Shown in pieces: positions 16,725 through 25,122 of a DNA stretch of 64,000 bases. Source of the DNA: CAWCAW01 sp963714125 (GTDB lineage: Bacteria > Actinomycetota > Acidimicrobiia > Acidimicrobiales > UBA8190). The stretch covers positions 2,480,001 to 2,544,000 of the forward strand of contig OY970234.1 in NCBI GenBank assembly GCA_963714125.1, read 5' to 3'. The notes beneath the pieces are model-generated. The model searched no databases and was not told where the DNA came from. It saw only the letters and a program-made list of their open reading frames with translations. Every line of letters starts with the position of its first letter. Position 1 is the stretch's first letter. A program made the translations under genes and the position numbers.

Positions 16725-17877
16725 CCCTGGTCATCATGCGCCATGCGCCGAGGACCGACCAGCCCACCAGCCAGGCAATGATGACGACGATGGCAACAGT
16801 GTGTGACTCGGGGACCAACAATGAGGTCCCGCTTGCTCCCCCGGGCCCACCGCCTCCTCCGAATACGAACCCGAGACCAGCGGGTTCCAGATGGGCCACG
16901 GCCAAACCGACCACGGAGCGTTGCAGGTCGATCAGGTGAGGGATATTGGCCCGGGAAAGAAGAGCCGTCAGGATGACCTCGAGAATGATCATTAGGACCA
17001 TCGCCACCGTTCGCTGCCCCAAAAGGGAGCCAAGCCCAAGGCCGACCACGAACCCGACGATCACCTCGAGCTCGATCCACAACCCGGTCCGGATCATCAA
17101 CGGCGTCGACGGATACAAAAAGACCCGGTGGTAGTCGGTGTAATCCTGTCCGGCCACGTGCCTGGCCATGTTCCGATCGAACGCACCGGGCGCCGAGACG
17201 ACGGGAACGCCGTTGTTGAACGTGGTGGGCCCGGGACCACCAGGACCGCATTGGACGTTCATCGGCTCAGGCGCGTTATAGGCAAGATCGCATAGCACTT
17301 CGGCAGGATGCTCAGCCGCCCACGACTCGAGCCCGGCGCGAGAGAGACCCGCAGGCACGGTGGCGCCGTCGTAGTTGACCTGGGAAGGGGCGGCAAACAC
17401 ACATACCGTGCAGACGACGATGAATCCGATGGCCACCAGTGGCACGACAATGGCCAAACCGGCTGGTATCCGGGCCAGGTACAACGCCACCCGCGATCGT
17501 CCTGTTACCACGAGGTGGCGGAACATCCCTTCAGTGAGATCGACAGATCCCGCCGTGCAACCCAACATGGCCGCCACGATGAATCCAAAGACGTAGAGGA
17601 CGCCGGCGATGAGCGCGTTATAGATGGCATATCCGCCCGCCGGCCCGTAGGAGTGTGGGTCAAAGGCGTGAAGAAGGAGTCGAATAACCAAAAAGACAGC
17701 CGGGATCCCAATGGTCACGACGATGAGGGCCACCATGAGTCCACGTCGCTTGCGCAGTTCCATGACACGAGTGGCGATCATGGCCGGGGTCGGAATCCAC
17801 GAGCCTCGGGCGTCACGCCCGATGGCAATGGACGGCGTCGGCGCCAAGGCAGGGCTCACATCGGTGCTGCTCGTCAT
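16717..17877 (-). CDS. ABC transporter permease (ABC-2 type)
   Basis: 386 residues from ATG 17877. That ATG overlaps the ATPase stop in ATGA, which decides the start over a longer Arg-rich frame to 18114. About six membrane helices are visible: LMVALIVVTIGIPAVFLVIRLLL, YNALIAGVLYVFGFIVAAMLG, LAIVVPLVAIGFIVVCTVCVF, and three near the C-terminus. A large outside loop of about 120 residues (NYDGATVPAGLSR to TPLMIRTG) holds three Cys and a Gly/Pro-rich part, larger than in most ABC-2 permeases. It partners the ATPase upstream. Substrate unknown. Confidence 0.83.
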   Translation of the reverse strand: MTSSTDVSPALAPTPSIAIGRDARGSWIPTPAMIATRVMELRKRRGLMVALIVVTIGIPAVFLVIRLLLHAFDPHSYGPAGGYAIYNALIAGVLYVFGFIVAAMLGCTAGSVDLTEGMFRHLVVTGRSRVALYLARIPAGLAIVVPLVAIGFIVVCTVCVFAAPSQVNYDGATVPAGLSRAGLESWAAEHPAEVLCDLAYNAPEPMNVQCGPGGPGPTTFNNGVPVVSAPGAFDRNMARHVAGQDYTDYHRVFLYPSTPLMIRTGLWIELEVIVGFVVGLGLGSLLGQRTVAMVLMIILEVILTALLSRANIPHLIDLQRSVVGLAVAHLEPAGLGFVFGGGGGPGGASGTSLLVPESHTVAIVVIIAWLVGWSVLGAWRMMTRDA

Positions 17878-18851
17878 TGCGCCGCTCCCAGTCTGCTCGT
17901 CACCTGGAGGAACCATTCCTCTAACGACGCTTGAATCTGCTGAAGCCGATAAACCCGTATCCCGCCTTCGACGAGCACGCGGTTGATCTCGGCGATCACG
18001 TCTCGCGACGTGCCCGACGGCAACGTGATGCCGAGCCCGAGTGGGCCGGCATCTATCTGTGCCCCCATGGTGGTGACCTCGAGAAGGTGTAGGGCGCGCT
18101 CGGGGTCGGTGCATTCGACCTGAATAGTGAGGGCCGCTCCAGCCAGCAGCTCGGCGATAGGACCTTGTCGGATGATGTTGCCTCGATCAACGATGGCCAC
18201 GGCATCACAGGTGCGCTCAACCTCGTCGAGCAGGTGGGAGGACAGCACCACGGTGCGTCCCTCCGCCACCAACGAAAGGATCATGGCCCGCATCTCTTGC
18301 ATGCCGCCGGGATCAAGGCCGTTCATCGGCTCGTCCAGGATCAACAGCTGGGGATCGCCAATGAGACAGGCGGCCACGCCCAGACGCTGGCGCATGCCCA
18401 TGGAGTACTTCGATACCCGGTCGTCCGCACGTTGCAAGATGCCGACTCGCTCGAGCGAGGGTCCGATGCGGTCCCGCGCCGCCGGCTCACGAGCCGCCGC
18501 CAGGATTTGGAGGTTCTGTCTACCGGTCAGATGGCCGTGAAATCGAGGTTCGTCGACAATGGCCCCCACCCGGGCCAGGGCCGTGGCTCGGAGCTTCGGA
18601 ACAGGAAGCCCGAGCAGTGACATGGTGCCCGAGTCGGCACTCGTCAGGCCCAGCAGTACTCGGATAAGCGTCGTCTTTCCCGCCCCGTTGGGACCCAGAT
18701 ACCCGAACGCACATCCGCGCGGGACAAGGAGCTCAACCCCGTTGACAGCGACGTTGTCCCCGAATCTCTTGGTTAGGCCATGCGTCTCCACCGCCCAGTC
18801 GCTCCCGCCGAAAGGGGGTCGGGACACGCGTGGACTTGTCGTTGTCACCAT
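17874..18851 (-). CDS. ABC transporter ATP-binding protein
   Basis: 325 residues, a typical single ATPase of the DrrA/CcmA type. Walker A is GPNGAGKTTLIRVLLG, the signature is YSMGMRQRLGVAA and Walker B is LLILDEPMNGLDPGG, followed by the H-loop in VVLSSHLLDEVE. The C-terminal ~80 residues are the regulatory extension common in export ATPases. It energises the permease encoded by the overlapping downstream gene. The start is ATG 18851; the 138 bp up to the divergent oxidoreductase gene hold the operon promoter. Confidence 0.95.
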   Translation of the reverse strand: MVTTTSPRVSRPPFGGSDWAVETHGLTKRFGDNVAVNGVELLVPRGCAFGYLGPNGAGKTTLIRVLLGLTSADSGTMSLLGLPVPKLRATALARVGAIVDEPRFHGHLTGRQNLQILAAAREPAARDRIGPSLERVGILQRADDRVSKYSMGMRQRLGVAACLIGDPQLLILDEPMNGLDPGGMQEMRAMILSLVAEGRTVVLSSHLLDEVERTCDAVAIVDRGNIIRQGPIAELLAGAALTIQVECTDPERALHLLEVTTMGAQIDAGPLGLGITLPSGTSRDVIAEINRVLVEGGIRVYRLQQIQASLEEWFLQVTSRLGAAQ

Positions 18852-18989
18852 CGGGAGCCTTTGTGCATCTCGCCATACTCAGTGCTGGCGAAGAATCGAA
18901 CAATCAGGGATTACCCTGAGGAGCGTCCCCGAGGTCGAGTCGTCGGGTGATGACCAAACGGTGCGACGTCGAAGCGATACCGTGACGAA

Positions 18990-19928
18990 ATGACGCGCAT
19001 CGGTATTCAACTACCCAACTTTTCCGGCTTTGCCTCGGCCGAGTTGTTCGAGCACATGGCCAGCTTGGCGGTGGCGGCCGAGGACGCCGGCTTCGATTCG
19101 GTATGGGTCATGGACCACTACTTCCAACTGCCGCCTCTGGGAGGTCCCGATCAGCCGATGTTGGAGGCCTACACCCTTCTCGGGGGGTTGGCGGCCCGCA
19201 CGCACAGGGTGCAACTGGGAACCCTCGTCACCGGCGTGACCTATAGGAATCCCGGCATCCTGGCCAAAATCGTCACGACATTGGACATCATCTCCGGGGG
19301 GCGAGCCATTCTCGGCATTGGGGGTGCCTGGTACGACGTGGAGCACCGCGGCCTTGGTATCGAGTACCCCTCGGACCGGCTGCGATTGGACATGCTCGAA
19401 GAGGCGGTCCAGGTATGTCGAGCCATGTTCACCGACGACGACGTCTCGTTTTTCGGGGATCACTATCGCCTCGACCATGCCCGCAATCTGCCTCGCCCCG
19501 TGCAACTGGGCGGTCCCAAGATCATGATCGGAGGCGGTGGCGAGAAGCGGACCCTGCGACTGGTGGCCATGTACGCGGACATGTGCAATGTCACCGGAGA
19601 TGTGGACACGCTCCGGCACAAGATCGAGGTGATCCACCGTCACTGCGCCGATGTGGGCCGCGACCCGGCCGAGGTGAAGATCACCTGGATGACCCCGTTG
19701 ATTCTCACCACATCGGACCAGAACACGGCGGAGGTGCGCGAGATGCTGGCGTCGAGCTCCCCAGCCGACGAGGTCGCCGGGTTCACCGTCGGACAGCCGC
19801 ACGAGATCCCTGATCTCGTGGCCGGGCACATCGAAGCCGGGGCCGACGAGGTCATCTTCAGTGCCCCCTTTGTCGACGAGCCAGGCATAGCCGCCATCGG
19901 TCAGGTCTTTGCGCTGACGCGACCCTGA
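18990..19928 (+). CDS. LLM-class F420-dependent oxidoreductase (TIGR03560-like)
   Basis: 312 residues forming a luciferase-like TIM barrel. Visible family features are MTRIGIQLPNFSGF at the first strand, DSVWVMDHYFQLPPLG, LGTLVTGVTYRNPGILAKIVTTLDIISGGRAILGIGGAWYDVEH and PKIMIGGGGEKRTLRLVA. The pattern matches actinobacterial F420-dependent enzymes that move hydride to or from unknown substrates. It needs coenzyme F420, so the host should make this cofactor. It stands alone on the forward strand, divergent from the ABC operon. Confidence 0.92.
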   Translation: MTRIGIQLPNFSGFASAELFEHMASLAVAAEDAGFDSVWVMDHYFQLPPLGGPDQPMLEAYTLLGGLAARTHRVQLGTLVTGVTYRNPGILAKIVTTLDIISGGRAILGIGGAWYDVEHRGLGIEYPSDRLRLDMLEEAVQVCRAMFTDDDVSFFGDHYRLDHARNLPRPVQLGGPKIMIGGGGEKRTLRLVAMYADMCNVTGDVDTLRHKIEVIHRHCADVGRDPAEVKITWMTPLILTTSDQNTAEVREMLASSSPADEVAGFTVGQPHEIPDLVAGHIEAGADEVIFSAPFVDEPGIAAIGQVFALTRP

Positions 19929-20038
19929 CGCCTGTCCGGCCTCACCTAACCTTCGCTGCGCCCCGGCCCCCAGTCGCTCCTCGAACGGCTGACGCTCACC
20001 GACTAAAGACAAAGGGCCTGCTGGTCGAGGTAATAGGA

Positions 20039-20052
20039 CAGGAAATTTCCTG
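20039..20052. promoter_or_regulatory. 14-bp perfect palindrome upstream of the unknown protein at 20095
   Basis: CAGGAAATTTCCTG reads the same on both strands and ends 42 bp before the chosen ATG. AT-rich sequence (gaggtaatagg) lies just upstream and could be part of a -10 region. Placement and symmetry suit an operator for a dimeric regulator; a short mRNA hairpin is the alternative. Confidence 0.5.
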
Positions 20053-20094
20053 GGTAGCGCCGGCGGCGCCTCTTCCCTGGCGGTGAGGACGAGC

Positions 20095-20922
20095 ATGACC
20101 CTTGCAAGAGACGTATCGGGCGACGGAACCCGGGGTGAGGGCTCCGAACGGCTCCGAACGATCTTGGGCATCGACATCACCAAGCTCGCGCAAGCGCATG
20201 CGCAAGAACACCGGGATAGCGTGCCGAACGTGATGTCTCTCGCTGAGTCGATGGCGGAACTTCATGCCACCACGTTGGCAAACCTCGAGCAGATGATCAC
20301 GCCGCTGCGAAAGATGACCGCCAACCTCGACGCTGGTAATGCAGTGCCGGTTCATCACCCACAGACCCTCGGCGCCCTTGGCCACAAAACCCGACGAGTT
20401 ATCGAAGACGTACAAGAACCAACGCGTCGGCTCACCACGGTCGTTCCCGCCCCGGCGTGGACACAGCTCGAACAGTTCGTGCCGCTGGACTTTGATCGTC
20501 TGGCTCGGATTGTCACCACCCATGCCAAGGACGCCGTGGCCAGCATGGCGCACGCGGCAACCGACGATGCCGACACGTTGGTGGCTCAACTTTCCCCCGA
20601 TGAAGTGGCAACTCTTGAAGAGTGGGTGGGGGCAATCGCCCACGAAGGATCTCGATTCGTCGCTCCGTTGGGTGGGCCCACCATCTCCTGGTGGACACAG
20701 GCGTCAGCCCTTGAGCGGGTCGTGTTCGTTTACGTGCTCTACGTCATGGTGATGGTGCTTTCGAGCTGCGCCGTGGACATCTCCGATCCGGCTCAGGACC
20801 CGGCCGTCGATGTCATCAATGCCGTCGGCCTGTTCAAGCACCGCAATCCGATTCGCCTGCACCGGCGCCGTCGGAACGTGAATACCGTGGACGAGGCACA
20901 ACCCCGCCAATACGGGACGTAG
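20095..20922 (+). CDS. Unknown protein with helical body and one membrane-like helix
   Basis: 275 residues from ATG 20095, with GTGAGGACGAG just upstream; an in-frame GTG at 20083 is possible. The first ~110 residues are mostly amphipathic helix (LAQAHAQEHRDSV, LHATTLANLEQMITPLRKM). The middle ~90 are acidic helices (LAAL-type repeats such as DTLVAQLSPDEVATLEEWV). Near residues 207-230 comes one hydrophobic segment (RVVFVYVLYVMVMVLSSCAV) and then a short basic tail (RLHRRRRN). I recognise no family. The topology of a large helical domain and a C-terminal single helix recalls membrane-tethered effectors, but that is only a resemblance. Confidence 0.65.
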   Translation: MTLARDVSGDGTRGEGSERLRTILGIDITKLAQAHAQEHRDSVPNVMSLAESMAELHATTLANLEQMITPLRKMTANLDAGNAVPVHHPQTLGALGHKTRRVIEDVQEPTRRLTTVVPAPAWTQLEQFVPLDFDRLARIVTTHAKDAVASMAHAATDDADTLVAQLSPDEVATLEEWVGAIAHEGSRFVAPLGGPTISWWTQASALERVVFVYVLYVMVMVLSSCAVDISDPAQDPAVDVINAVGLFKHRNPIRLHRRRRNVNTVDEAQPRQYGT

Positions 20923-21133
20923 CGGCGCCACACCGCTGATCGGCACGCTCAGTTGTCGTGGGGCGGGATAACAACTTTTTCGCCACGCTGCGTGACCTTT
21001 GCCGCCGCGTGTGACGAAGGTGTTAAAGCCGGGGTGAACGCCTCCGATAACCAAGAGGACGGCGTCAAAGCCGCCGGCAGTTCTGGCCCTCGACCACCTG
21101 ACTACGGACACACAACCAGAGGACGGTACCCCG

Positions 21134-22174
21134 ATGTGCGCTGACATCCTGCGAGGCTCATTCCGACGGAAGCTCCTTTGGGCATCGAGCGGCGCGCTTG
21201 TCGGTGTCGGAGCCTGTGGAGGAGCCGTATGGGCGGCGACGTCTTCACCGGCAAACACGAAATCTACGGTGGGCCCGCATGGACCGACAGGTCAGCGCGG
21301 TGCGCAGGGAGCCACTGGTGCGGCGGGCGCCGACGAGACCAGCATCACCGTCGAAGCGCTTACGGCAGGGCAAGACAGCAACTGCCCGAATGGCGGGACC
21401 CTCTTCGGGACCATCCCCGAAGTCACCTATGCCTGTAACGGTGCCGCGGGTGCAACAGGGCCCCAAGGACCCGCGGGTCTCCAAGGCCCAGCAGGCCAGC
21501 AGGGAACTGCCGGTTCGGTAGGGGCGACTGGCGCGGAGGGCACACAGGGCGCAGCCGGGGCGACTGGCGCCGCCGGCCCGGTGGGGCCACAAGGATCGAC
21601 AGGTGTCCACGGTGCGACCGGCGCTACCGGGCCGACCGGCGCCGCAGGTGCGCAAGGCGCCGCAGGTGCGCAAGGCGCCGCAGGTGCGTCAGGCGTGACG
21701 GGTTCACAGGGTGCGACGGGGCCTTACGGGGCGACGGGCCCGCAAGGTGCGACGGGTCCGCAAGGTGCGACGGGTGCGACAGGTGGGACTGGCCCGCAAG
21801 GTGCGACGGGCGTCCAGGGCGCAACGGGATCGCAGGGTGCGGCCGGCCCCGTCCACGTGGTCACCGGCGTCGTCAACGGCTCGAACTGTACGAAGGACGT
21901 TGCCTCGTCGTCATATTCAGTCACGGCTGTCAACGGCACCGATTGCCAGATCACCTTCCCATCGGGAAGCGTTTTCTACAGCACATCGATGATCCCCACC
22001 GTTGCCACCGGTGGAGTGGGTTCCTTTGGTGAGAACGTGGTCACCGAAATCTCAGGTATTTCGGACTCGGGCACCAACAACTACTTTGACGTCGAAGAGT
22101 GGTACCTCCACACCAGCCTGATGGACACGGGCAATGCCGATGACTTCACATTCCAGGTGCTTCCGACGACCTGA
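21134..22174 (+). CDS. Exported collagen-like triple-helix repeat protein
   Basis: 346 residues. The N-terminal basic segment FRRKLLWASSGALVGVGACGGAVWAA is a signal or anchor. A short Gly-x-y block is followed by a ~40-residue interruption with two Cys (QDSNCPNGG, VTYACNG). Then about 130 residues of uninterrupted Gly-x-y triplets follow, rich in GATG, GPQG and GAAG. The C-terminal ~100 residues (VVTGVVNGSNCTKDVASSS to DDFTFQVLP) form a globular domain with two Cys, likely the trimerisation head. Thr in the Y position is common, as in bacterial collagens that lack hydroxyproline. It is probably a cell-surface filament. The start codon is ATG near 21134; an in-frame ATG follows none closer to the signal. 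Confidence 0.88.
   Translation: MCADILRGSFRRKLLWASSGALVGVGACGGAVWAATSSPANTKSTVGPHGPTGQRGAQGATGAAGADETSITVEALTAGQDSNCPNGGTLFGTIPEVTYACNGAAGATGPQGPAGLQGPAGQQGTAGSVGATGAEGTQGAAGATGAAGPVGPQGSTGVHGATGATGPTGAAGAQGAAGAQGAAGASGVTGSQGATGPYGATGPQGATGPQGATGATGGTGPQGATGVQGATGSQGAAGPVHVVTGVVNGSNCTKDVASSSYSVTAVNGTDCQITFPSGSVFYSTSMIPTVATGGVGSFGENVVTEISGISDSGTNNYFDVEEWYLHTSLMDTGNADDFTFQVLPTT
21455..21855 (+). repeat. Tandem 9-bp-based repeats coding for Gly-x-y
   Basis: The central part of the collagen-like gene is built from degenerate 9- and 18-bp units such as ggtgcgacgggtccgcaa, several exactly repeated (for example twice around 21740-21780, and the gcaggtgcgcaaggcgcc unit around 21645-21685). All are in frame. 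This is the source of the low-complexity signal here. Confidence 0.85.
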
Positions 22175-22217
22175 TTTGGCGTGATGTGGCGGTCGGCTCA
22201 AGTGTTCTGCCGACGCC

Positions 22218-23435
22218 TCAACGAGCGAACTCGAAACGTGCCCCCGCGGAGAATTTGGTGAGAGTCACCTCGTTGAGTTCGCGCGCCGGCTGATCCTGCC
22301 ATTGCACGTACCAACGTCGGGCTCCAGCCGGCCGAACACACCAGTGCGGGTCTACGCCCGCGGCAATGGCGCTGAGAGCGCGGTCGCGGCCTTCAGCCAA
22401 CTCCATGATCCACGACGCCATGCCTTCTTCTTCGGCCGCGCACTCCCCCAGTTCGAGAACGACAGCGTCTCCTTCTACCGCGACGCGCCAGTTGACGTAT
22501 TGCCGCGGGTGAAAAGCGGGGTGGAGGTCGAACACGCTGGCGACGTCTTGAGCACTCACCCCGAGGGCGAACACGTGTCTTAGGCGCTCGGACGCCACGC
22601 CGGCCACCCCGGTGAACTGTCGGTTCAGCGCCGACATGGCTTGCTCATCGCCTAGGCGATCCGCTACCGCGACGCCGAAGGAAAGAGCCAGAAGGTGTCC
22701 CTGGAGGCAGATCTCATCAACCAAGGCCCTGAGAGTGCCGCTCGTGAAACGCCCAAGGTGGAGATCGGGGTCGAGCGCCCCTCGGTAGTGCTCATCACCG
22801 TCGTCCGACACTCCCCGCCGAGACGCAATGGGCAACAGCGCTGCTCTGGTCTTCTCTATCCGAAGCATCTGCTGCGGCATGGGGGTCTCCGGGCTATCCG
22901 GATCTATCACCACTGTCCAGGCGCAATGCGGGTGCCGGTTCCCTGGCACCCGCGGCGGCCGATGAATGGGCCGCATCCGCAGGCGGGGGTTAGTGGCCCA
23001 ACCGGTGGCGTCGAACGTCGGGTCCTCAATGTGGTGACACATGGCCGTTACGTAATCGTCACCCAGCGGCTCCACGTCCAACAGGGCACCGCAGTGATCG
23101 AGGTGGAACTCGCCGTGGTGGTCGTCGTGCACCGTGAACCGAAAGTCCATGAACTCAGGCGGGGCGCCGACGTCGAGCTGCATTCCTTTGAGCGAGACTT
23201 CGACGGTGTCTCCCTCGAAATCCAACAACCGCTGCATCCGCTTCGTGTAAATCGGACTCGCGCCCATCCACTCGTCGATGGCCACGTCTCGCATGACATC
23301 GAGGCCGTGGCTTACGACCACGGGCATCCCCGCCCGATCGATCAGGTGGCCCGCCAGCAGGTGCTCACGAGCGAGCAACGCCAGTTCGCCGTGCCCGAGA
23401 CTGTCGATGGTCCGGTGCGATTCATTCATCGTCAA
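22218..23435 (-). CDS. Conserved actinobacterial protein of unknown function
   Basis: 405 residues, cytoplasmic-looking, with no signal or membrane helix. A His/Asp/Cys-rich block around residues 104-145 (VHDDHHGEFHLDHCGALLDVEPLGDDYVTAMCHHIEDPTFDATG) is highly characteristic; I recall similar blocks in mycobacterial hypothetical proteins. The clustered His and Cys could bind a metal. A second conserved part is HPAFHPRQYVNWRV. The C-terminus (VDPHWCVRPAGARRWYVQWQDQ) is Trp-rich. The start may be ATG 23435 or the second ATG six bases later. No domain name can be given with confidence. Confidence 0.75.
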   Translation of the reverse strand: MTMNESHRTIDSLGHGELALLAREHLLAGHLIDRAGMPVVVSHGLDVMRDVAIDEWMGASPIYTKRMQRLLDFEGDTVEVSLKGMQLDVGAPPEFMDFRFTVHDDHHGEFHLDHCGALLDVEPLGDDYVTAMCHHIEDPTFDATGWATNPRLRMRPIHRPPRVPGNRHPHCAWTVVIDPDSPETPMPQQMLRIEKTRAALLPIASRRGVSDDGDEHYRGALDPDLHLGRFTSGTLRALVDEICLQGHLLALSFGVAVADRLGDEQAMSALNRQFTGVAGVASERLRHVFALGVSAQDVASVFDLHPAFHPRQYVNWRVAVEGDAVVLELGECAAEEEGMASWIMELAEGRDRALSAIAAGVDPHWCVRPAGARRWYVQWQDQPARELNEVTLTKFSAGARFEFAR

Positions 23436-23470
23436 CTCTCACAGGAAGTCGCCACAGGCCAGATGGCTCC

Positions 23471-24697
23471 TCAAGCCCCCTTGAAAATGTACGAATCCTC
23501 AAATCCAGCGGGTGCACCGATGATGGCGGTACCACCCGAGATGGCCACGGCGATGCCGAAGAACCCTGTACCCGCCGGAACCGGCCACGGGTTCTTCGAG
23601 AGGGTAGGCACAGCGGGCCAGGCGTTCGTCTTTTTATACAGATACACGTCCCCAACGCCGGACGAAGCCGTGTAAGCGCCGACGATCACCACGCTTCCGG
23701 AGATCGCCTCAGCAACACCGAAGCTGTTGTTGGGCGGAGCAGGGTCATTCAGTGTCTGAGTGGGCGTGCTCGTCGATACCCAGCTTAGGGGCTTGACAAA
23801 GATGTAGACGGGTCCCCCTCCGGGGTTACCTACGACAATCGTGTTCGCTGACATGGCGATCGAATAGCCGAAGTAGTCATTTTGTTGTCCAACGGGGTCG
23901 GACAAAGTAGCAGTGGGGGTACTCGTCGAGACCCAACCGTTGGGCGGCTTCACGTACACATCGACCGCCCCGCACGGAGGAAACGTGCAACTTCCCGTTT
24001 TGGCACCGGCGGCCGCCACGGCAACGGTGTTCGAAGCGATGGCCACAGGCTGACCAAACCCCCAGTTGGGACTGGCCGAGGAATCAGTCAAGGTGGACAC
24101 AAGCGTCCAGCTTGCGCCCACCTTTTGATAGATGAAAGCAGCACCGTTGGGCGCGTAGTTCCCGGTACCGACGACTGCCGTCGTCCCCGAAATCGCCACC
24201 GAGAAGCCAAACTGGTCTCCCGGAGCCGACGACGGATATGTCAGTGTGGCTGCCGGAGCGGTGGGCCAGGTCGAGCCTGCCCTCTTGTAGATGTAGGCCG
24301 AACCAGTGAGGGCGCTGGTGCCGGCGGCACCGACGATGGCGTAAGCGCCGGAAATCGCCACCGAGTCTCCGAAGGAATCGCCCACAGTATTGGCGGGGTC
24401 GGGAAGAGTGAAACTGGGGCTGGCGGGCCAAACACCATTTTTTGCCCTGACATAAATAAACGTCGTCCCTGGAACCGAGCCGTTGTCGGGAGCACCAACG
24501 ATGGCGGTGCTGCCCGAGATGGCCACAGCATGGCCAAAGTTCAACGCACCGCCCGGGACAGCCAGAGTCCCCCCCGGGGCGAGCACCGGAGGTGCCGCAC
24601 TAGCGGCCGATTCGGACACGACGAGGACACCGAGCAAAAGCCCGACAGCCACGATTACGCGGATCGAAAGGACCGGCGACTTCTTGACTAGACCCAC
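23471..24697 (-). CDS. Secreted seven-bladed FG-GAP (integrin-alpha-like) propeller protein
   Basis: 408 residues from GTG 24697, chosen because GGGGGG lies seven bases upstream and the next residues (VKKSPVLSIRVIVAVGLLLGVLVVSESAASA) are a complete signal peptide. The mature part has seven copies of an FG-GAP unit, each centred on FGxxVAISGxTAIVGA (for example FGHAVAISGSTAIVG, FGDSVAISGAYAIVG, FGIAVAISGGTAIIG). Seven copies make exactly one propeller. A YIYK/YIFV strand follows each. Bacterial homologues are extracellular and some bind calcium or glycans. It is divergent from the repeat protein at 25123. Confidence 0.85.
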   Translation of the reverse strand: MGLVKKSPVLSIRVIVAVGLLLGVLVVSESAASAAPPVLAPGGTLAVPGGALNFGHAVAISGSTAIVGAPDNGSVPGTTFIYVRAKNGVWPASPSFTLPDPANTVGDSFGDSVAISGAYAIVGAAGTSALTGSAYIYKRAGSTWPTAPAATLTYPSSAPGDQFGFSVAISGTTAVVGTGNYAPNGAAFIYQKVGASWTLVSTLTDSSASPNWGFGQPVAIASNTVAVAAAGAKTGSCTFPPCGAVDVYVKPPNGWVSTSTPTATLSDPVGQQNDYFGYSIAMSANTIVVGNPGGGPVYIFVKPLSWVSTSTPTQTLNDPAPPNNSFGVAEAISGSVVIVGAYTASSGVGDVYLYKKTNAWPAVPTLSKNPWPVPAGTGFFGIAVAISGGTAIIGAPAGFEDSYIFKGA

Positions 24698-25122
24698 TTT
24701 GCGACCCCCCGTCGACTCGACATGGTGGTCGCGGCCCGTGGGCGACTCCAATGCCGAGCATTCCCGTAGGCGGCTGAGTGTAGATCAGGGCGACGGAGTT
24801 GCCCATGCTCGACCGCGGAGCCGCAAATCTCATCATCGGTTCCCGAACACGGTGACGGCCAGGCAACCGGGTCACCCCGCAACAGGTGGTGCAGGTCGGT
24901 CGGTGAGTGTCACTCCCGCATGCCGTGTAAGGCTCACCGGTGCTCCTCGATGAACTTCAAGCAGGCCGCGGGCGAGAACGCCGCCCAGTCAGTTGCGCAC
25001 TGCATCAATAGATCCTGTGTGCCGAACATCACCAAACACTGGCGTCGGCCGACGCTCCCGAGTTAAACATTCGCCAGCGAATGGCTGTATCCGGTTGGAT
25101 GGGCCGTTGCAAGGGGGGGACG
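24698..25122. other. Divergent intergenic region between two secreted-protein genes
   Basis: A 425-bp region between the FG-GAP gene (reverse) and the Cys-repeat gene (forward). Overlapping frames on both strands have no domain or signal. It must hold two promoters. I see no known riboswitch fold and no strong inverted repeat. Confidence 0.5.

Noticed and set aside
16717..18114. Long form of the ABC permease
   Set aside because: The extra 79 residues are Arg-rich translation of the ATPase gene; the ATGA overlap at 17877 is a far better start.
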